Shown here one piece after another: positions 48,693 to 57,537 of a DNA stretch of 64,000 nt. Numbering within the stretch: the stretch's first letter is position 1; each line of letters begins with the position of its first letter. Origin of the DNA: Corynebacterium tapiri (GTDB lineage: Bacteria; Actinomycetota; Actinomycetes; Mycobacteriales; Mycobacteriaceae); contig NZ_VDHJ01000007.1 in NCBI RefSeq assembly GCF_006334925.1, positions 62,001 through 126,000 on the forward strand. Reading direction: 5' to 3'. A program made the position numbers and the translations under genes. The notes under the pieces are model-generated. The model was given only the letters and a program-made list of their open reading frames with translations. It did not search any database and was not told where the DNA came from.

Positions 48693-49469
48693 GTGCAGCG
48701 CCCGTCACTCCATCGTCCGCCTTCGGCCAAGTCCACCCCGACGTTTCGGTCTACTCAACATCGCCAGCATTCTGCTGGAGCCTTTGTTCGAGATGCAGAC
48801 GTCTACGATGCTGTGCGTCCCTCGTACCCCCCGGAAGTGACTTCTCTGCTCAACGGCTGCGACCAGATCGTGGACATTGGTGCAGGCACAGGAAAGTTCG
48901 TCGAAAAGCTCAACGCCTCTTTCCTAGGTGCACTCGATCCTTCTCCCGCTATGGTCTCGATCGCCGCTTCCAAATCCATTGCGCACGTGTGGCAGGCAGT
49001 CGCTGAGTCAACGGGCCTGGCCGATAACAGTGTGGACGGTGCCGTCATTGCACAAACGTGGCACTGGCTGGATGCATCCGCGGTATGTCAGGAGCTTGAC
49101 CGCATCCTCTCCCCTGGCGGAAAGGTGGTGCTGGCGTGGAATACGTTGGACGTTTCGCATCCGTGGATCCTGCGTCTAGCCCGCATTATTCATTCCGGAG
49201 ACATTCACCGCGAGGGGTTTGTTCCTGAGGTGCATTACCCCTGGACCATTAGCCGGGAGGTACGAACCCGCTGGGTCACACACCTACGGACAGATCAGCT
49301 CCATCTGCTGGCTCACACACGCTCTTACTGGCTGAAGTCCTCGGAAAAAGTGCGCCAACGCGTTACGGATAACCTCAACTGGTATCTGCATGAACGCTTG
49401 GAATTCCAACCTGGTCAGCTGCTTCCCATCCCCTACCGCACAGACGCGTTCGTTCTGGAACGAAGCTAA
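48693..49469 (+). CDS. Class I SAM-dependent methyltransferase
   Basis: A 258-residue methyltransferase resembling the UbiE/trans-aconitate group. An N-terminal basic stretch leads into VYDAVRPSYPPEVTSLL, motif I IVDIGAGTGKFVEKL, GLDNS-type motif TGLADNSVDGAVIAQTWHWLD and LSPGGKVVLAWN. The substrate is unknown. The N-terminal 30 residues are poorly structured and the real start may be internal. Confidence 0.83.
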   Translation: MQRPSLHRPPSAKSTPTFRSTQHRQHSAGAFVRDADVYDAVRPSYPPEVTSLLNGCDQIVDIGAGTGKFVEKLNASFLGALDPSPAMVSIAASKSIAHVWQAVAESTGLADNSVDGAVIAQTWHWLDASAVCQELDRILSPGGKVVLAWNTLDVSHPWILRLARIIHSGDIHREGFVPEVHYPWTISREVRTRWVTHLRTDQLHLLAHTRSYWLKSSEKVRQRVTDNLNWYLHERLEFQPGQLLPIPYRTDAFVLERS

Positions 49470-49472
49470 AAT
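49467..49472 (+). promoter_or_regulatory. -10 hexamer TAAAAT, starting with the methyltransferase stop codon
   Basis: TAAAAT begins with the TAA stop of the methyltransferase (49467-49469) and ends eight bases before the ATG at 49481. Confidence 0.5.
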
Positions 49473-49480
49473 GCGGGAAT

Positions 49481-49795
49481 ATGGCACAAGCGAATCGCAT
49501 TGATGAGGCTCTAGCACAAACTCTTCTGTGGGCTAACTACGGAGAACCCAACTCGCTCGATCTCATCGATGTTGCTACTTCCGAGTTCCCCATCGCTGGA
49601 CAAGAAGGCGGCTTCGTTGGCAACGATGACCATGTGGTCAGCCGCACCTTCTTCATCCGGGACCGAGACGAGGCCTCAGCCCAGGTGGAGCTCTCCACCC
49701 CCGGCGGTGGCTCAGTGCTTATCGACGGTTCGCTCACCGAGTACGACACGCACGCCGAGGCCATTCGCGCCCTTTATGAGTGGGCGCAGGCCTAG
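49481..49795 (+). CDS. Small conserved protein of unknown function
   Basis: A 104-residue, acidic, soluble protein with no recognised motif. Predicted pattern is helix (RIDEALAQTLLWANYG), several strands (HVVSRTFFIRDRDEASAQVELS, SVLIDGSLTEYD) and a final helix (AEAIRALYEWAQA). It converges on der with ten bases between the stops. A leaderless start is supported by the upstream TAAAAT hexamer. Confidence 0.65.
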   Translation: MAQANRIDEALAQTLLWANYGEPNSLDLIDVATSEFPIAGQEGGFVGNDDHVVSRTFFIRDRDEASAQVELSTPGGGSVLIDGSLTEYDTHAEAIRALYEWAQA

Positions 49796-49805
49796 ACACG
49801 AGCGG

Positions 49806-51395
49806 TTACTTCTTGCGGCGATCGCGACGCTCGCGCACGCGCACAGCGATTCGAATCGGGCTGCCCTCAAAGCCGAAGCGTTCGCGGAACTTGCGCTCCA
49901 GGTAGCGCCGGTAGCCAGCATCGAGGAAGCCAGTGGTAAACAGCACGATTGTCGGCGGTCGAGTCGAAGCCTGGGTGGCAAAGAGCACCTTGGGCAGACG
50001 GTTGTTCTTCATCGGCGGCGGGTTAGCCGCGATGGCCTCGCGCAGCCAGTTATTCAACTGACCGGTGGAGATGCGCTTGTCCCAGTTGTCCAGAGCCTCC
50101 ATCATGGCGGGCTCAAGGCGGTGCAGGGCGCGACCGGTCTTGGCCGAGATGTTGACCTTTTTCACCCAGGGAATGTGGGCGAGCTGCTCCTCGAATTCGC
50201 GGTCGAAGAAGTAGCGGCGATCCTCCTCCATCAGGTCCCACTTATTGAAAGCCACCACTAGGGCTTTTCCAGCTTCCAGGACGAGAGCGAGCACACGCTG
50301 ATCCTGCTCCGAGATGGGTTCGGAGGCGTCGATAAGCAAAACGCAGACCTCGGCAGCGTCGATGACACCGCGCGTACGCAGGCTGGCGTAGTACTCATGC
50401 CCCTGGGCATTTTTGACCTTCTTGCGCAGCCCGGCGGTATCAATGAAGCGCCAGGTCTTCTCATCCAGCTCGATGATGGAGTCGACCGGGTCCACCGTGG
50501 TGCCTGCCACGTTGTCGACCACCGAGCGCTCTTCACGGGCAAACTTATTCAGCAGAGAGGACTTACCCACGTTGGGTCGGCCCACCAGGGCCACTCGGCG
50601 CGGCCCCTCGGTAATCGAGGTAGCACGCGGCACCTCCGGGAACAGGCTCAGAGTCTTATCCAGCACGTCGGCGCCACCGCGTCCGTGCAGAGCGGAGACC
50701 GGCCAAGGATCGCCGAGGCCGAGCGAGTAGAACTCGGTCATGTCGGCAAACTGGGAGTCGGAGTCGAACTTATTGGCCACCAAGATGACAGGGACCTCGG
50801 AACGCTGCAGACGCTGCGCCATGACGGAGTCAGTTTCGGTGATACCCACGTTGGTATCCACCACCATGATGATCACATCCGCCTCGGCCATGGCGACCTC
50901 CGCCTGGTGAGCAATAGCCGCGTGGATGCCCTTAACGTTGGGGTCCCATCCACCGGTGTCCTGAACCCAGAATCGCTGACCGGACCACTCAGCCAGGTAG
51001 CGGATGCGGTCGCGGGTTACACCTGGGAAGTCCTCCACGACGGCTTCGCGGCGACCGAGGAATCGATTGACCAGGCTGGACTTGCCCACATTGGGCCGGC
51101 CCACGATCGCCACGGTGCACAGTGCTTCCTCGACCGTGTCCGGGCGACTAATGCCCAGTGCTTCCTCGACGCGCTCCCAGTCAGACTCGGTGAACTCGTC
51201 GGTGTTCTCTTCCTCAGAGAACTCGTAGTCGAATTCCGACTCGTCAAAATCAACCGGCGCCCAACCGTGGCCCGGGTTCAGTTCGTCTTCGTCGCTGAAG
51301 ACGCCTTCTGCATCCATCTCGCCGCCGTGCGCGTCGTGATAGACGAACTGGGTCTCCTCAACCTCAGGGTTGTGCTCGTTTTCGTGTGAGCTCAT
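49806..51395 (-). CDS. der: Ribosome-assembly GTPase Der (EngA)
   Basis: Der has two tandem GTPase domains and a KH-like domain and is needed for 50S subunit assembly. Here the first G1 motif [14 protein letters not shown] is at residue 99 and the second [14 protein letters not shown] follows about 175 residues later; DTGGWD, NKFDSD and NKWDLM are the other G motifs. The 529-residue protein carries an extra acidic N-terminal stretch of about 90 residues ([20 protein letters not shown]) before the first domain. The start overlaps the cmk stop by four bases (ATGA). Confidence 0.95.
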   Translation of the reverse strand: MSSHENEHNPEVEETQFVYHDAHGGEMDAEGVFSDEDELNPGHGWAPVDFDESEFDYEFSEEENTDEFTESDWERVEEALGISRPDTVEEALCTVAIVGRPNVGKSSLVNRFLGRREAVVEDFPGVTRDRIRYLAEWSGQRFWVQDTGGWDPNVKGIHAAIAHQAEVAMAEADVIIMVVDTNVGITETDSVMAQRLQRSEVPVILVANKFDSDSQFADMTEFYSLGLGDPWPVSALHGRGGADVLDKTLSLFPEVPRATSITEGPRRVALVGRPNVGKSSLLNKFAREERSVVDNVAGTTVDPVDSIIELDEKTWRFIDTAGLRKKVKNAQGHEYYASLRTRGVIDAAEVCVLLIDASEPISEQDQRVLALVLEAGKALVVAFNKWDLMEEDRRYFFDREFEEQLAHIPWVKKVNISAKTGRALHRLEPAMMEALDNWDKRISTGQLNNWLREAIAANPPPMKNNRLPKVLFATQASTRPPTIVLFTTGFLDAGYRRYLERKFRERFGFEGSPIRIAVRVRERRDRRKK

Positions 51396-52084
51396 CGGGC
51401 GGACTCCTTAATCAGGTCGATCAGCCGACGCTGTACCTCGTCGCGCGAGAGCTCAGAGGTGTCAATGACCACAGCATCATCGGCAGGCTTCAGCGGGCTG
51501 GTGGCGCGGGAAGAGTCGAGCGCGTCGCGGCGCTGCACATCGGCCAGAACGGCAGCGAAATCAACGGTGCGACCAGCGGCCTGGTCTTGGTCGAATCGGC
51601 GTCGGGCGCGTACCTCCGCGCTGGCGGTGAGGAAGGCCTTAGCCGGAGCATCGGCGAGGACGACGGTTCCGATGTCGCGCCCCTCGACGATCGCGCGATG
51701 CGCCTGCGCCGCTAGACGACGCTGCAACTCCACCAGGTTGCGCCGTACCTCCGGGATAGCGGAGACAGCGGAGACATTCTGCGTGACCTCAGGCCCGCGA
51801 ATCTCTGCGGATACGTCTTCGCCATCAAACATGACTGCGGTGGCGTCCGGGTCGTCATTGACCTCGAGCGGCAGATGTTCGGTCACGGCAATCACGCCTG
51901 CAGTATCGGCCGGATCCACCCCGGCACGGAGGACGGCCAGAGTGGCTACGCGGTACATGGCGCCTGTGTCCACGTACTTGGCGTTCAGCTCCTTGGCCAA
52001 TGCTCTGCACGTGGTCGACTTGCCTGTTCCAGACGGGCCATCAACGGCCAGAATCAAGCCGTTATCAGCAGTATTAGAAATCAT
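51392..52084 (-). CDS. cmk: Cytidylate kinase
   Basis: A 230-residue nucleoside monophosphate kinase that makes CDP and dCDP for RNA, DNA and lipid synthesis. The P-loop [14 protein letters not shown] is near residues 15-28, followed by [12 protein letters not shown] and [10 protein letters not shown] typical of Cmk. It overlaps rluB by one base (TAATG) and der by four, so the rluB-cmk-der block is translated as one unit. Confidence 0.95.
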   Translation of the reverse strand: MISNTADNGLILAVDGPSGTGKSTTCRALAKELNAKYVDTGAMYRVATLAVLRAGVDPADTAGVIAVTEHLPLEVNDDPDATAVMFDGEDVSAEIRGPEVTQNVSAVSAIPEVRRNLVELQRRLAAQAHRAIVEGRDIGTVVLADAPAKAFLTASAEVRARRRFDQDQAAGRTVDFAAVLADVQRRDALDSSRATSPLKPADDAVVIDTSELSRDEVQRRLIDLIKESAR

Positions 52085-52974
52085 TACATCTTCACCGCCT
52101 TGTACAGACTGGTCAGCTCGGAATCGTTCAAAGCGCGCATCGTGCCGGGTTTTTGCTCTCCCAGCTGGACGGTGTGCATCTTGGTACGCACGAGACGCTG
52201 CACCGGGAAGCCAGCTGCCTTGAGCATGCGGCGCACGATGTGCTTACGGCCCTCATGCAGCTCCACGCGAATAAGGGAGTAACCGTTATGGCGGTCCACG
52301 ACCTGGACGTGATCCGCCTTGGCTACACCGTCTTCGAGTTCCACGCCGCTTTTCAAGTCACGAACAATCGAGTTGGGAGCCTCACCCAACACGGTGGCCA
52401 GGTAGGTCTTGCGCACACCGTAACGCGGGTGGGTCAAGCGATTAGCCAGCTCTCCATCGTTGGTAAGCAGGAGCAGGCCCTCCGTGTCGGCATCGAGCCG
52501 GCCAACGTGGAAGAGGCGGTTGCCTGCAGCAAGTCGGTCTGCGATGAGATCGCCCACGCAAGGACGCCCCTCTTCATCCGACATGGTGGACAGAACACCG
52601 CGAGGCTTGTTCAGGATGAAGTATTCATTGTTCTCGTTGGCGTTCACGCGGACGCCATCCACGCGGATCACGTCTCGCTCCGCATCGACGCGCATACCCT
52701 GTGTCTTCACAATGTCCCCGTTGACCTCGACGCGGCCCGCCTCAATCATCACCTCGGCATGGCGTCGAGAAGCGACACCGGCACGGGCCAGCACCTTCTG
52801 GAGGCGTTCCCCCTCTCGGGCCTGCGGCTGACCGCTGTTGGCTGCGGCGGGTGCGTCGTCTTCCCACCACTTATCGGCAAGCGGGTGGGCAGCGTGTTGC
52901 TTCTTAGCGGGCTTGGCGTGGGAGTGGCGGTAGCCAGGGTCCGGTGTGCCATCTCGGCGAGCGGGTGGGGTCAC
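52084..52974 (-). CDS. rluB: 23S rRNA pseudouridine synthase RluB-type
   Basis: The 296-residue enzyme converts uridine to pseudouridine in 23S rRNA. It has a basic, poorly ordered first 55 residues, an S4 RNA-binding domain (GERLQKVLARAGVASRRHAE) and the catalytic domain with the Asp in VGRLDADTEGLLLLTND. The exact site (RluB, RluE or RsuA-type) is inferred from position between scpB and cmk. The start is a GTG with AAAGGA upstream. There are about 80 gene-free bases between it and scpB. Confidence 0.9.
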   Translation of the reverse strand: MTPPARRDGTPDPGYRHSHAKPAKKQHAAHPLADKWWEDDAPAAANSGQPQAREGERLQKVLARAGVASRRHAEVMIEAGRVEVNGDIVKTQGMRVDAERDVIRVDGVRVNANENNEYFILNKPRGVLSTMSDEEGRPCVGDLIADRLAAGNRLFHVGRLDADTEGLLLLTNDGELANRLTHPRYGVRKTYLATVLGEAPNSIVRDLKSGVELEDGVAKADHVQVVDRHNGYSLIRVELHEGRKHIVRRMLKAAGFPVQRLVRTKMHTVQLGEQKPGTMRALNDSELTSLYKAVKM

Positions 52975-53055
52975 GTTGGGTACGCGTCCTTTTCATCGGT
53001 ATTGGGTTATTGCCCGAGGCGAAGCCGCGGGTCTATTACAGCGCCAATCGTAGCG

Positions 53056-53613
53056 TTAAAACTCCTCGTCGATGGAATCAACGTCAGGCAATAGCGGCGC
53101 CAACTCCGGCAAACGATCCAGAGAATCTATACCCAGCAGTTCCAAAAGCAATTCCGTGGTGGCGTAGCGGTGAGCTCCCGTTGTGGGATCGGGGTCTACC
53201 TCTGTTACCAAACCCCGCAGATGCAACGTGCGCATGACGCCGTCGACGTTAACTCCGCGAACAGCTGCTACCTGCGCGCGCGTCACCGGTTGACGATAAG
53301 CCACTACTGCCAAGGTCTCCAGCGCGGCCCGCGACAAACGGGAGTGGGAACCGTGAAGCAGGAACTTTTCCACCGCGTCCGCGTTGTCTGGCCGGGTATA
53401 CAGCCGCCATCCCTCGTCGGTACGGCGTAAATCAATGCCACTACCTCGAGAGTCATATTCCGCAGCAATTTCCTCCAAAATCCGCGTGATCTCCTGCTCA
53501 TCTACCTCCACCACGGTGGCAAGTTGTTCCGCTGAGACAGGAGAATCCACGACCAGCAGAACCGACTCAAGACGAGAGCGGACTTGGGAGATAAGAGGGA
53601 GATCGAGCGCCAT
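53056..53613 (-). CDS. scpB: Segregation and condensation protein B
   Basis: ScpB is a winged-helix accessory subunit of the SMC-ScpAB complex. The 185-residue protein starts MALDLPLISQVRSRLESVLLV and contains the usual ALETLAVVAYRQPVTRAQVAAVRG segment and TTELLLELLGIDSLDRLP. The ATG overlaps the bioD stop by one base. An ORF extends to 53727 inside bioD but without an appropriate start. In most relatives scpB directly follows scpA; here bioA and bioD lie between them. Confidence 0.93.
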   Translation of the reverse strand: MALDLPLISQVRSRLESVLLVVDSPVSAEQLATVVEVDEQEITRILEEIAAEYDSRGSGIDLRRTDEGWRLYTRPDNADAVEKFLLHGSHSRLSRAALETLAVVAYRQPVTRAQVAAVRGVNVDGVMRTLHLRGLVTEVDPDPTTGAHRYATTELLLELLGIDSLDRLPELAPLLPDVDSIDEEF

Positions 53614-54278
53614 TACTCGGATTCTACTGCTTGACACATCTCCGCGATCCGACTCACTGCGACTGGCAGGCTCTCCGCATTGGGCGACAGTGCCTCCGGC
53701 AAGCACCCCAACAGGGGAACAGAGCACACACGCTCGAGCTCCTCAAGGTTGGTCAAAGTCGCGGCGTCGTTGGTCTCTGGGAGACTTCCCCCGACCAGCC
53801 CAATAACTGACAAACCTCGGTTACGCGCAACCTCCACCGTTAACTCCGCAGAGTTCAGGCTGCCTAATCCAAGTGAGGTAACCACAACCAGCGGAGCACC
53901 CAATTCGCGGGCAACGTCTGCGAGAGTGTAATCCTCGGCCAACCGCACGAGCAGGCCCCCAGCGCCCTCAATGAGGGTTACGGGACAGGCTTGCTTTTTG
54001 ATGCTGTGACACAACTCAGCCAGGCTGGGCTGTGAAATGCCCGCCCGCCGAGCCGATACATTCGGGGCAAGGGGTTCCGGATATACGTGGAGTTCTTGCG
54101 TATCGACGCCGCTTAGCCGCGCAACCTCAGCAGCGTCGCCCTCCCCCGGATTCGTCCCCGTCTGCATGGGTTTGATCACTCCGACCTCTAGCCCGGACTG
54201 AACCAGACCAGCTGCCAGGGCAGCCGTGACCCATGTCTTTCCCACATCCGTGCCGGTGCCGGTTATGCAGATGAACAA
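53613..54278 (-). CDS. bioD: Dethiobiotin synthetase
   Basis: BioD closes the ureido ring of dethiobiotin from 7,8-diaminopelargonate, CO2 and ATP. From the TTG at 54278 the protein has 222 residues and begins MFICITGTGTDVGKTW, with the P-loop at residues 7-15. The TTG is favoured because AAAGGA lies seven bases upstream and the frame before it lacks a start codon until deep inside bioA. EGAGGLLVRL is the second substrate loop. bioA stops 15 bases upstream. Confidence 0.92.
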   Translation of the reverse strand: MFICITGTGTDVGKTWVTAALAAGLVQSGLEVGVIKPMQTGTNPGEGDAAEVARLSGVDTQELHVYPEPLAPNVSARRAGISQPSLAELCHSIKKQACPVTLIEGAGGLLVRLAEDYTLADVARELGAPLVVVTSLGLGSLNSAELTVEVARNRGLSVIGLVGGSLPETNDAATLTNLEELERVCSVPLLGCLPEALSPNAESLPVAVSRIAEMCQAVESE

Positions 54279-54292
54279 TTCGTGGTCCTTTG

Positions 54293-55573
54293 CTACTCGT
54301 GAGCCGCGACGATAGCGCGCATGGCGTCGCAGATGGCCGCGATGTCGCTGCGTGTGCAGATGAAAGGTGGCATGGTGTAGACCAGTCGCCCGAAGGGGCG
54401 CAACCACACCCCGTAGGAAATTGCAGCCTCGGTCGCCCGTGCCATATCGACGTCCTCGCGCATCTCGATGACTCCGATAGCACCCAAAACTCGAACATCA
54501 GCCACTGCAGCGCTGCCCTCGATTCCCGCCAAACCTTGGCGTAACCACTCCTCAATCTGGGCAACTTGAGTGCGCCAATCTCCACGTTGAATAAGCTCCA
54601 AGGAGGCAGCAGCCACCGCACAGGCTAAGGGGTTAGCCATAAACGTAGGCCCGTGCATGAGGGTTCCCACCCCATCGGTGATTTCAGAGGTTGCCATTAC
54701 TGCTGCCAGCGTCATCGTTCCCCCGGTGAGCGCTTTGCCCACACACATGATGTCCGGAACCACTCCGTGATCGAGGGTGGCAAAGAGCGAACCACTCCTG
54801 CCGAATCCGGTGGCGATCTCATCGGCGATCATGAGGATTCCGCGCCGGGTACACAGCTGACGAATACCAGCAACCAGTCGTGGGTGATGAAACCGCATAC
54901 CTCCAGCGCCTTGCACGACGGGTTCGATAATCACCGCCGCTACATCGTCAGTGACCTCGAGTTCACATTGACGCAGATATGCTGCGACCTCTTCTTCGGG
55001 CGCATCCCAGACTGGTGGAGCGGGGGCAAACGTAGCCTGGGCCAGAGTTCCGCTAAAAAGGTGGTGCATCCCGTTGATGGGGTCGCACACCCCCATCGCG
55101 CCAAAAGTGTCACCGTGATACCCGGACCTCCAGGTCATGAGTTTGGTGCGTTCCGGATGCCCGGTCGCACGCGCATACTGCAACGCCATCTTTATGGCTA
55201 CCTCCACGGAAACCGAGCCAGAGTCCGCGAAAAACACTGAAGAGAAGGCATGGTCGGTGAGTTGCAGCAACAAATCCCCGGCTCGAACAGCGGGTTCGTG
55301 AGTTAAGCCACCGAACATGACGTGAGGCAGGATGTCGAGCTGCGCATGGGCAGCTGCCATCAGGTGTGGATGGCGGTGCCCGTGGATCGCACACCACCAA
55401 GAGCTCATGGCATCGATGACCTTTTCGCCGCTGCCGAGCGTGATGTGAACCCCTTCTGCACTGGTCACAACCCGGGAGCCCGCATGTGCAGGCGCATAGG
55501 GATGCCATAGGTGGGCGGAGTCGAACTGTTCAATGGCGCTCGTGTTCAGAGATAACGTCACCCAACCGAGCAT
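54293..55573 (-). CDS. bioA: Adenosylmethionine-8-amino-7-oxononanoate aminotransferase
   Basis: BioA transfers the amino group from SAM to KAPA, the product of BioF, in biotin synthesis. The 426-residue PLP aminotransferase has HLWHPYAPAH near the start, SSWWCAIHGHRHPHL, RSGYHGDTFGAMGVCD, IADEIATGFGRSGSLF and the PLP lysine in CVGKALTGGTM. The ATG at 55573 lies directly behind a BioQ-type operator, so any promoter must overlap the operator; internal starts (for example GTG at Val5) are possible. Confidence 0.94.
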   Translation of the reverse strand: MLGWVTLSLNTSAIEQFDSAHLWHPYAPAHAGSRVVTSAEGVHITLGSGEKVIDAMSSWWCAIHGHRHPHLMAAAHAQLDILPHVMFGGLTHEPAVRAGDLLLQLTDHAFSSVFFADSGSVSVEVAIKMALQYARATGHPERTKLMTWRSGYHGDTFGAMGVCDPINGMHHLFSGTLAQATFAPAPPVWDAPEEEVAAYLRQCELEVTDDVAAVIIEPVVQGAGGMRFHHPRLVAGIRQLCTRRGILMIADEIATGFGRSGSLFATLDHGVVPDIMCVGKALTGGTMTLAAVMATSEITDGVGTLMHGPTFMANPLACAVAAASLELIQRGDWRTQVAQIEEWLRQGLAGIEGSAAVADVRVLGAIGVIEMREDVDMARATEAAISYGVWLRPFGRLVYTMPPFICTRSDIAAICDAMRAIVAAHE

Positions 55574-55576
55574 AAT

Positions 55577-55589
55577 TGAACAGTGTTCA
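55577..55589. promoter_or_regulatory. BioQ-type operator at bioA
   Basis: TGAAC-AGT-GTTCA is a perfect inverted repeat with a three-base spacer, the pattern described for the TetR-type biotin regulator BioQ in corynebacteria. It sits three bases upstream of the bioA start codon and includes the scpA stop codon (TGA at 55587-55589 on the minus strand). BioQ itself is not in the window. Confidence 0.75.
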
Positions 55590-56459
55590 ATCCCAGTTGC
55601 TTGCCGCTACTACGGCAGGATCCACCTCCAGGCCAGTCCACTGCACATTCAGTTCTCCCAGCGACTCCGCCTGCGACGCCTCAACAGCCTTCGCCTTATA
55701 CAACTCAAGGAGAGCCAAGAAGCGGCCAACGACCTCAATACTGAGCGTGCAGTCCCGGGTAAGCGCCGCAAAGTTCAGCCATTGCCCCGGGCCGACGATG
55801 CGCAGTATGTCCAGCATCTTTCCAGCCTGCTCAGGTACCGAGACCGCGACCTGATGGATGTGCCCTGTGGACACCTCTTCGGGCGGGCGAGGGCGGAAAG
55901 CTCCCGCCGCGATGTGCGCAAAGGAGGCGGCATCGAGGTCCAATTTCAGGGGTGGGAGCAAATCGGTAAACCGATCCTCCACCCCTACCGCTCGGGGATA
56001 CCTCCGGCGGGCATCGCGCTGCCACTGAGCGAATACGGAGGCAACTTCCTTGTAGGCCCTGTACTGCAGAAGCCGGGCAAACAGCAGGTCGCGCGATTCT
56101 AAGAGCGCAAGATCGTCCTCATTCTCTACCTCGCCGCGAGGAACAAGGCGGGCAGCCTTTAGATCCACCAGAGTTGCCGCCACCACAAGAAACTCTGTGG
56201 TCTCCTCCAAGGCGTCCGATACGTCGAGTGCCCTGACATAGGAGATGAATTCGTCCGTCACCTGCGCCAACGCGACATCTGTGATATCCATCTTCTTCGC
56301 GTTGATGAGTTGCAAAAGCAAGTCGAACGGCCCCTCGAAGTTGCCCAATGCCAGGGTGAACCCCGTGATCTGAGGCTGCTCCGAATGGTCAGGTGATACC
56401 GCCGTGCTTTGGGATCGACGGGGCCCAATCGCGATCGGCCGAGCGCGCGTGCTGGCCAC
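55587..56459 (-). CDS. scpA: Segregation and condensation protein A
   Basis: ScpA is the kleisin that bridges the SMC heads. The 290-residue protein has an N-terminal tail of about 35 residues, then GFTLALGNFEGPFDLLLQLI, the hallmark start of the ScpA fold, followed by ALEETTEFLVVAATLVDLKA and a C-terminal winged-helix end (IEVVGRFLALLELYKAKAVE). Its GTG start follows the pldP stop by six bases, and its stop codon is part of the bioA operator. Confidence 0.94.
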   Translation of the reverse strand: MASTRARPIAIGPRRSQSTAVSPDHSEQPQITGFTLALGNFEGPFDLLLQLINAKKMDITDVALAQVTDEFISYVRALDVSDALEETTEFLVVAATLVDLKAARLVPRGEVENEDDLALLESRDLLFARLLQYRAYKEVASVFAQWQRDARRRYPRAVGVEDRFTDLLPPLKLDLDAASFAHIAAGAFRPRPPEEVSTGHIHQVAVSVPEQAGKMLDILRIVGPGQWLNFAALTRDCTLSIEVVGRFLALLELYKAKAVEASQAESLGELNVQWTGLEVDPAVVAASNWD

Positions 56460-56465
56460 CGAGAC

Positions 56466-57335
56466 CTACCCTGTGCGCTCGATGACTTCGAGTGCCAGGT
56501 TGCGGTACTGTGCAGCACCCTGCGAACTAGGCGCCCAGGTGGTGATGGGCTCGCCGGCGACTGACGTTTCCGGGAATCGAACGGTGCGGGTAATCACGGT
56601 ATCGAATACTCGGTCGCCAAAGACCTCAACGACCCGGTCCATGACTTCGCGGGCATGGGTGGTTCGGCGATCAAACATCGTGACGAGGATGCCCACGATC
56701 TCGAGGTCGAAGTTGATGCGATCACGCACCTTCTCCACCGTGTCCGTCAGCAGTGCGAGTCCACGCAGGGAGAAAAACTCGCACTCCATGGGAATGATCA
56801 CGCCGTGCGAGCAGGCTAGCGCATTGACCGCCAACAGGCCCAGGGATGGTCCGCAGTCGATGATGATGTAGTCGTAGTCTCGACGCACAGGTCGTAGCGC
56901 ACGCCCGAGGGTTTGCTCGCGGCCGACTTCATTGACCAGTTGGATCTCGGCGGCGGATAGATCAATGTTGGCCGTCACCAGATCAAGGCCAGACACGTTG
57001 GTGTGGCGAATGGCCGAGTGGATCGAGCTGGTGTTATCCAGCATGAGGTCGTAGACAGTGGTGAGTTCCTCGTCATGCCCCACGCCTAACCCAGCCGACA
57101 ATGCACCCTGTGGGTCAAGGTCAACGAGCAGCACCTTGCGCCCTTGCTCTGCTAGGCACGCTCCCAGGTTGATGGTCGTCGTGGTCTTTCCCACCCCGCC
57201 CTTCTGGTTCACCATTGAGATGATCTTGGCGGGGCCGTGCCTATCCAAGGCAGGGGGCTGAGGAAGCTCGCGCTTGGGTCGGCCGGTCAACCCCATCTCC
57301 GGCTTATCAAACAGCCCGTTGTCTCCCACAGTCAT
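56466..57335 (-). CDS. pldP: ParA-like ATPase PldP
   Basis: The 289-residue ParA/MinD-family ATPase next to scpA corresponds to PldP of C. glutamicum, which affects division-site choice and is not the chromosome-partition ParA at oriC. The deviant Walker A KGGVGKTT is at residues 45-52, with DLDPQGALSAGLG and DYIIIDCGPSLGLL following. There is no parB beside it. The ATG at 57335 has the SD AAGGAAGAGG; the frame is open to an ATG at 57386. Confidence 0.88.
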   Translation of the reverse strand: MTVGDNGLFDKPEMGLTGRPKRELPQPPALDRHGPAKIISMVNQKGGVGKTTTTINLGACLAEQGRKVLLVDLDPQGALSAGLGVGHDEELTTVYDLMLDNTSSIHSAIRHTNVSGLDLVTANIDLSAAEIQLVNEVGREQTLGRALRPVRRDYDYIIIDCGPSLGLLAVNALACSHGVIIPMECEFFSLRGLALLTDTVEKVRDRINFDLEIVGILVTMFDRRTTHAREVMDRVVEVFGDRVFDTVITRTVRFPETSVAGEPITTWAPSSQGAAQYRNLALEVIERTG

Positions 57336-57537
57336 CGCCTCTTCCTTGACTACGTGAGCGATCCCTAGGCTTCTCACGTCTTGCATTGGCGCCAGCAGCG
57401 AATAACACCGCTGTTACTTACTCAATGCCAGATACTACCTGGAGTGCCAACCCCTGCACGGAATACGCCCGGGACTGTCGAGAGTCTTTAGGTAAGAGGG
57501 GACGTCGAGAAGCGAAAGTCAAGTCATACACCTTGAC

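Noticed and set aside
50397-51389. A 330-codon plus-strand frame opposite der
   Set aside because: It is antisense to the two GTPase domains of der and has no independent support such as an SD or a recognisable fold.
57402-57417. Short TAACA-CCGC-TGTTA inverted repeat upstream of pldP
   Set aside because: Arms of five bases are expected by chance, and no second copy or promoter overlap was seen.
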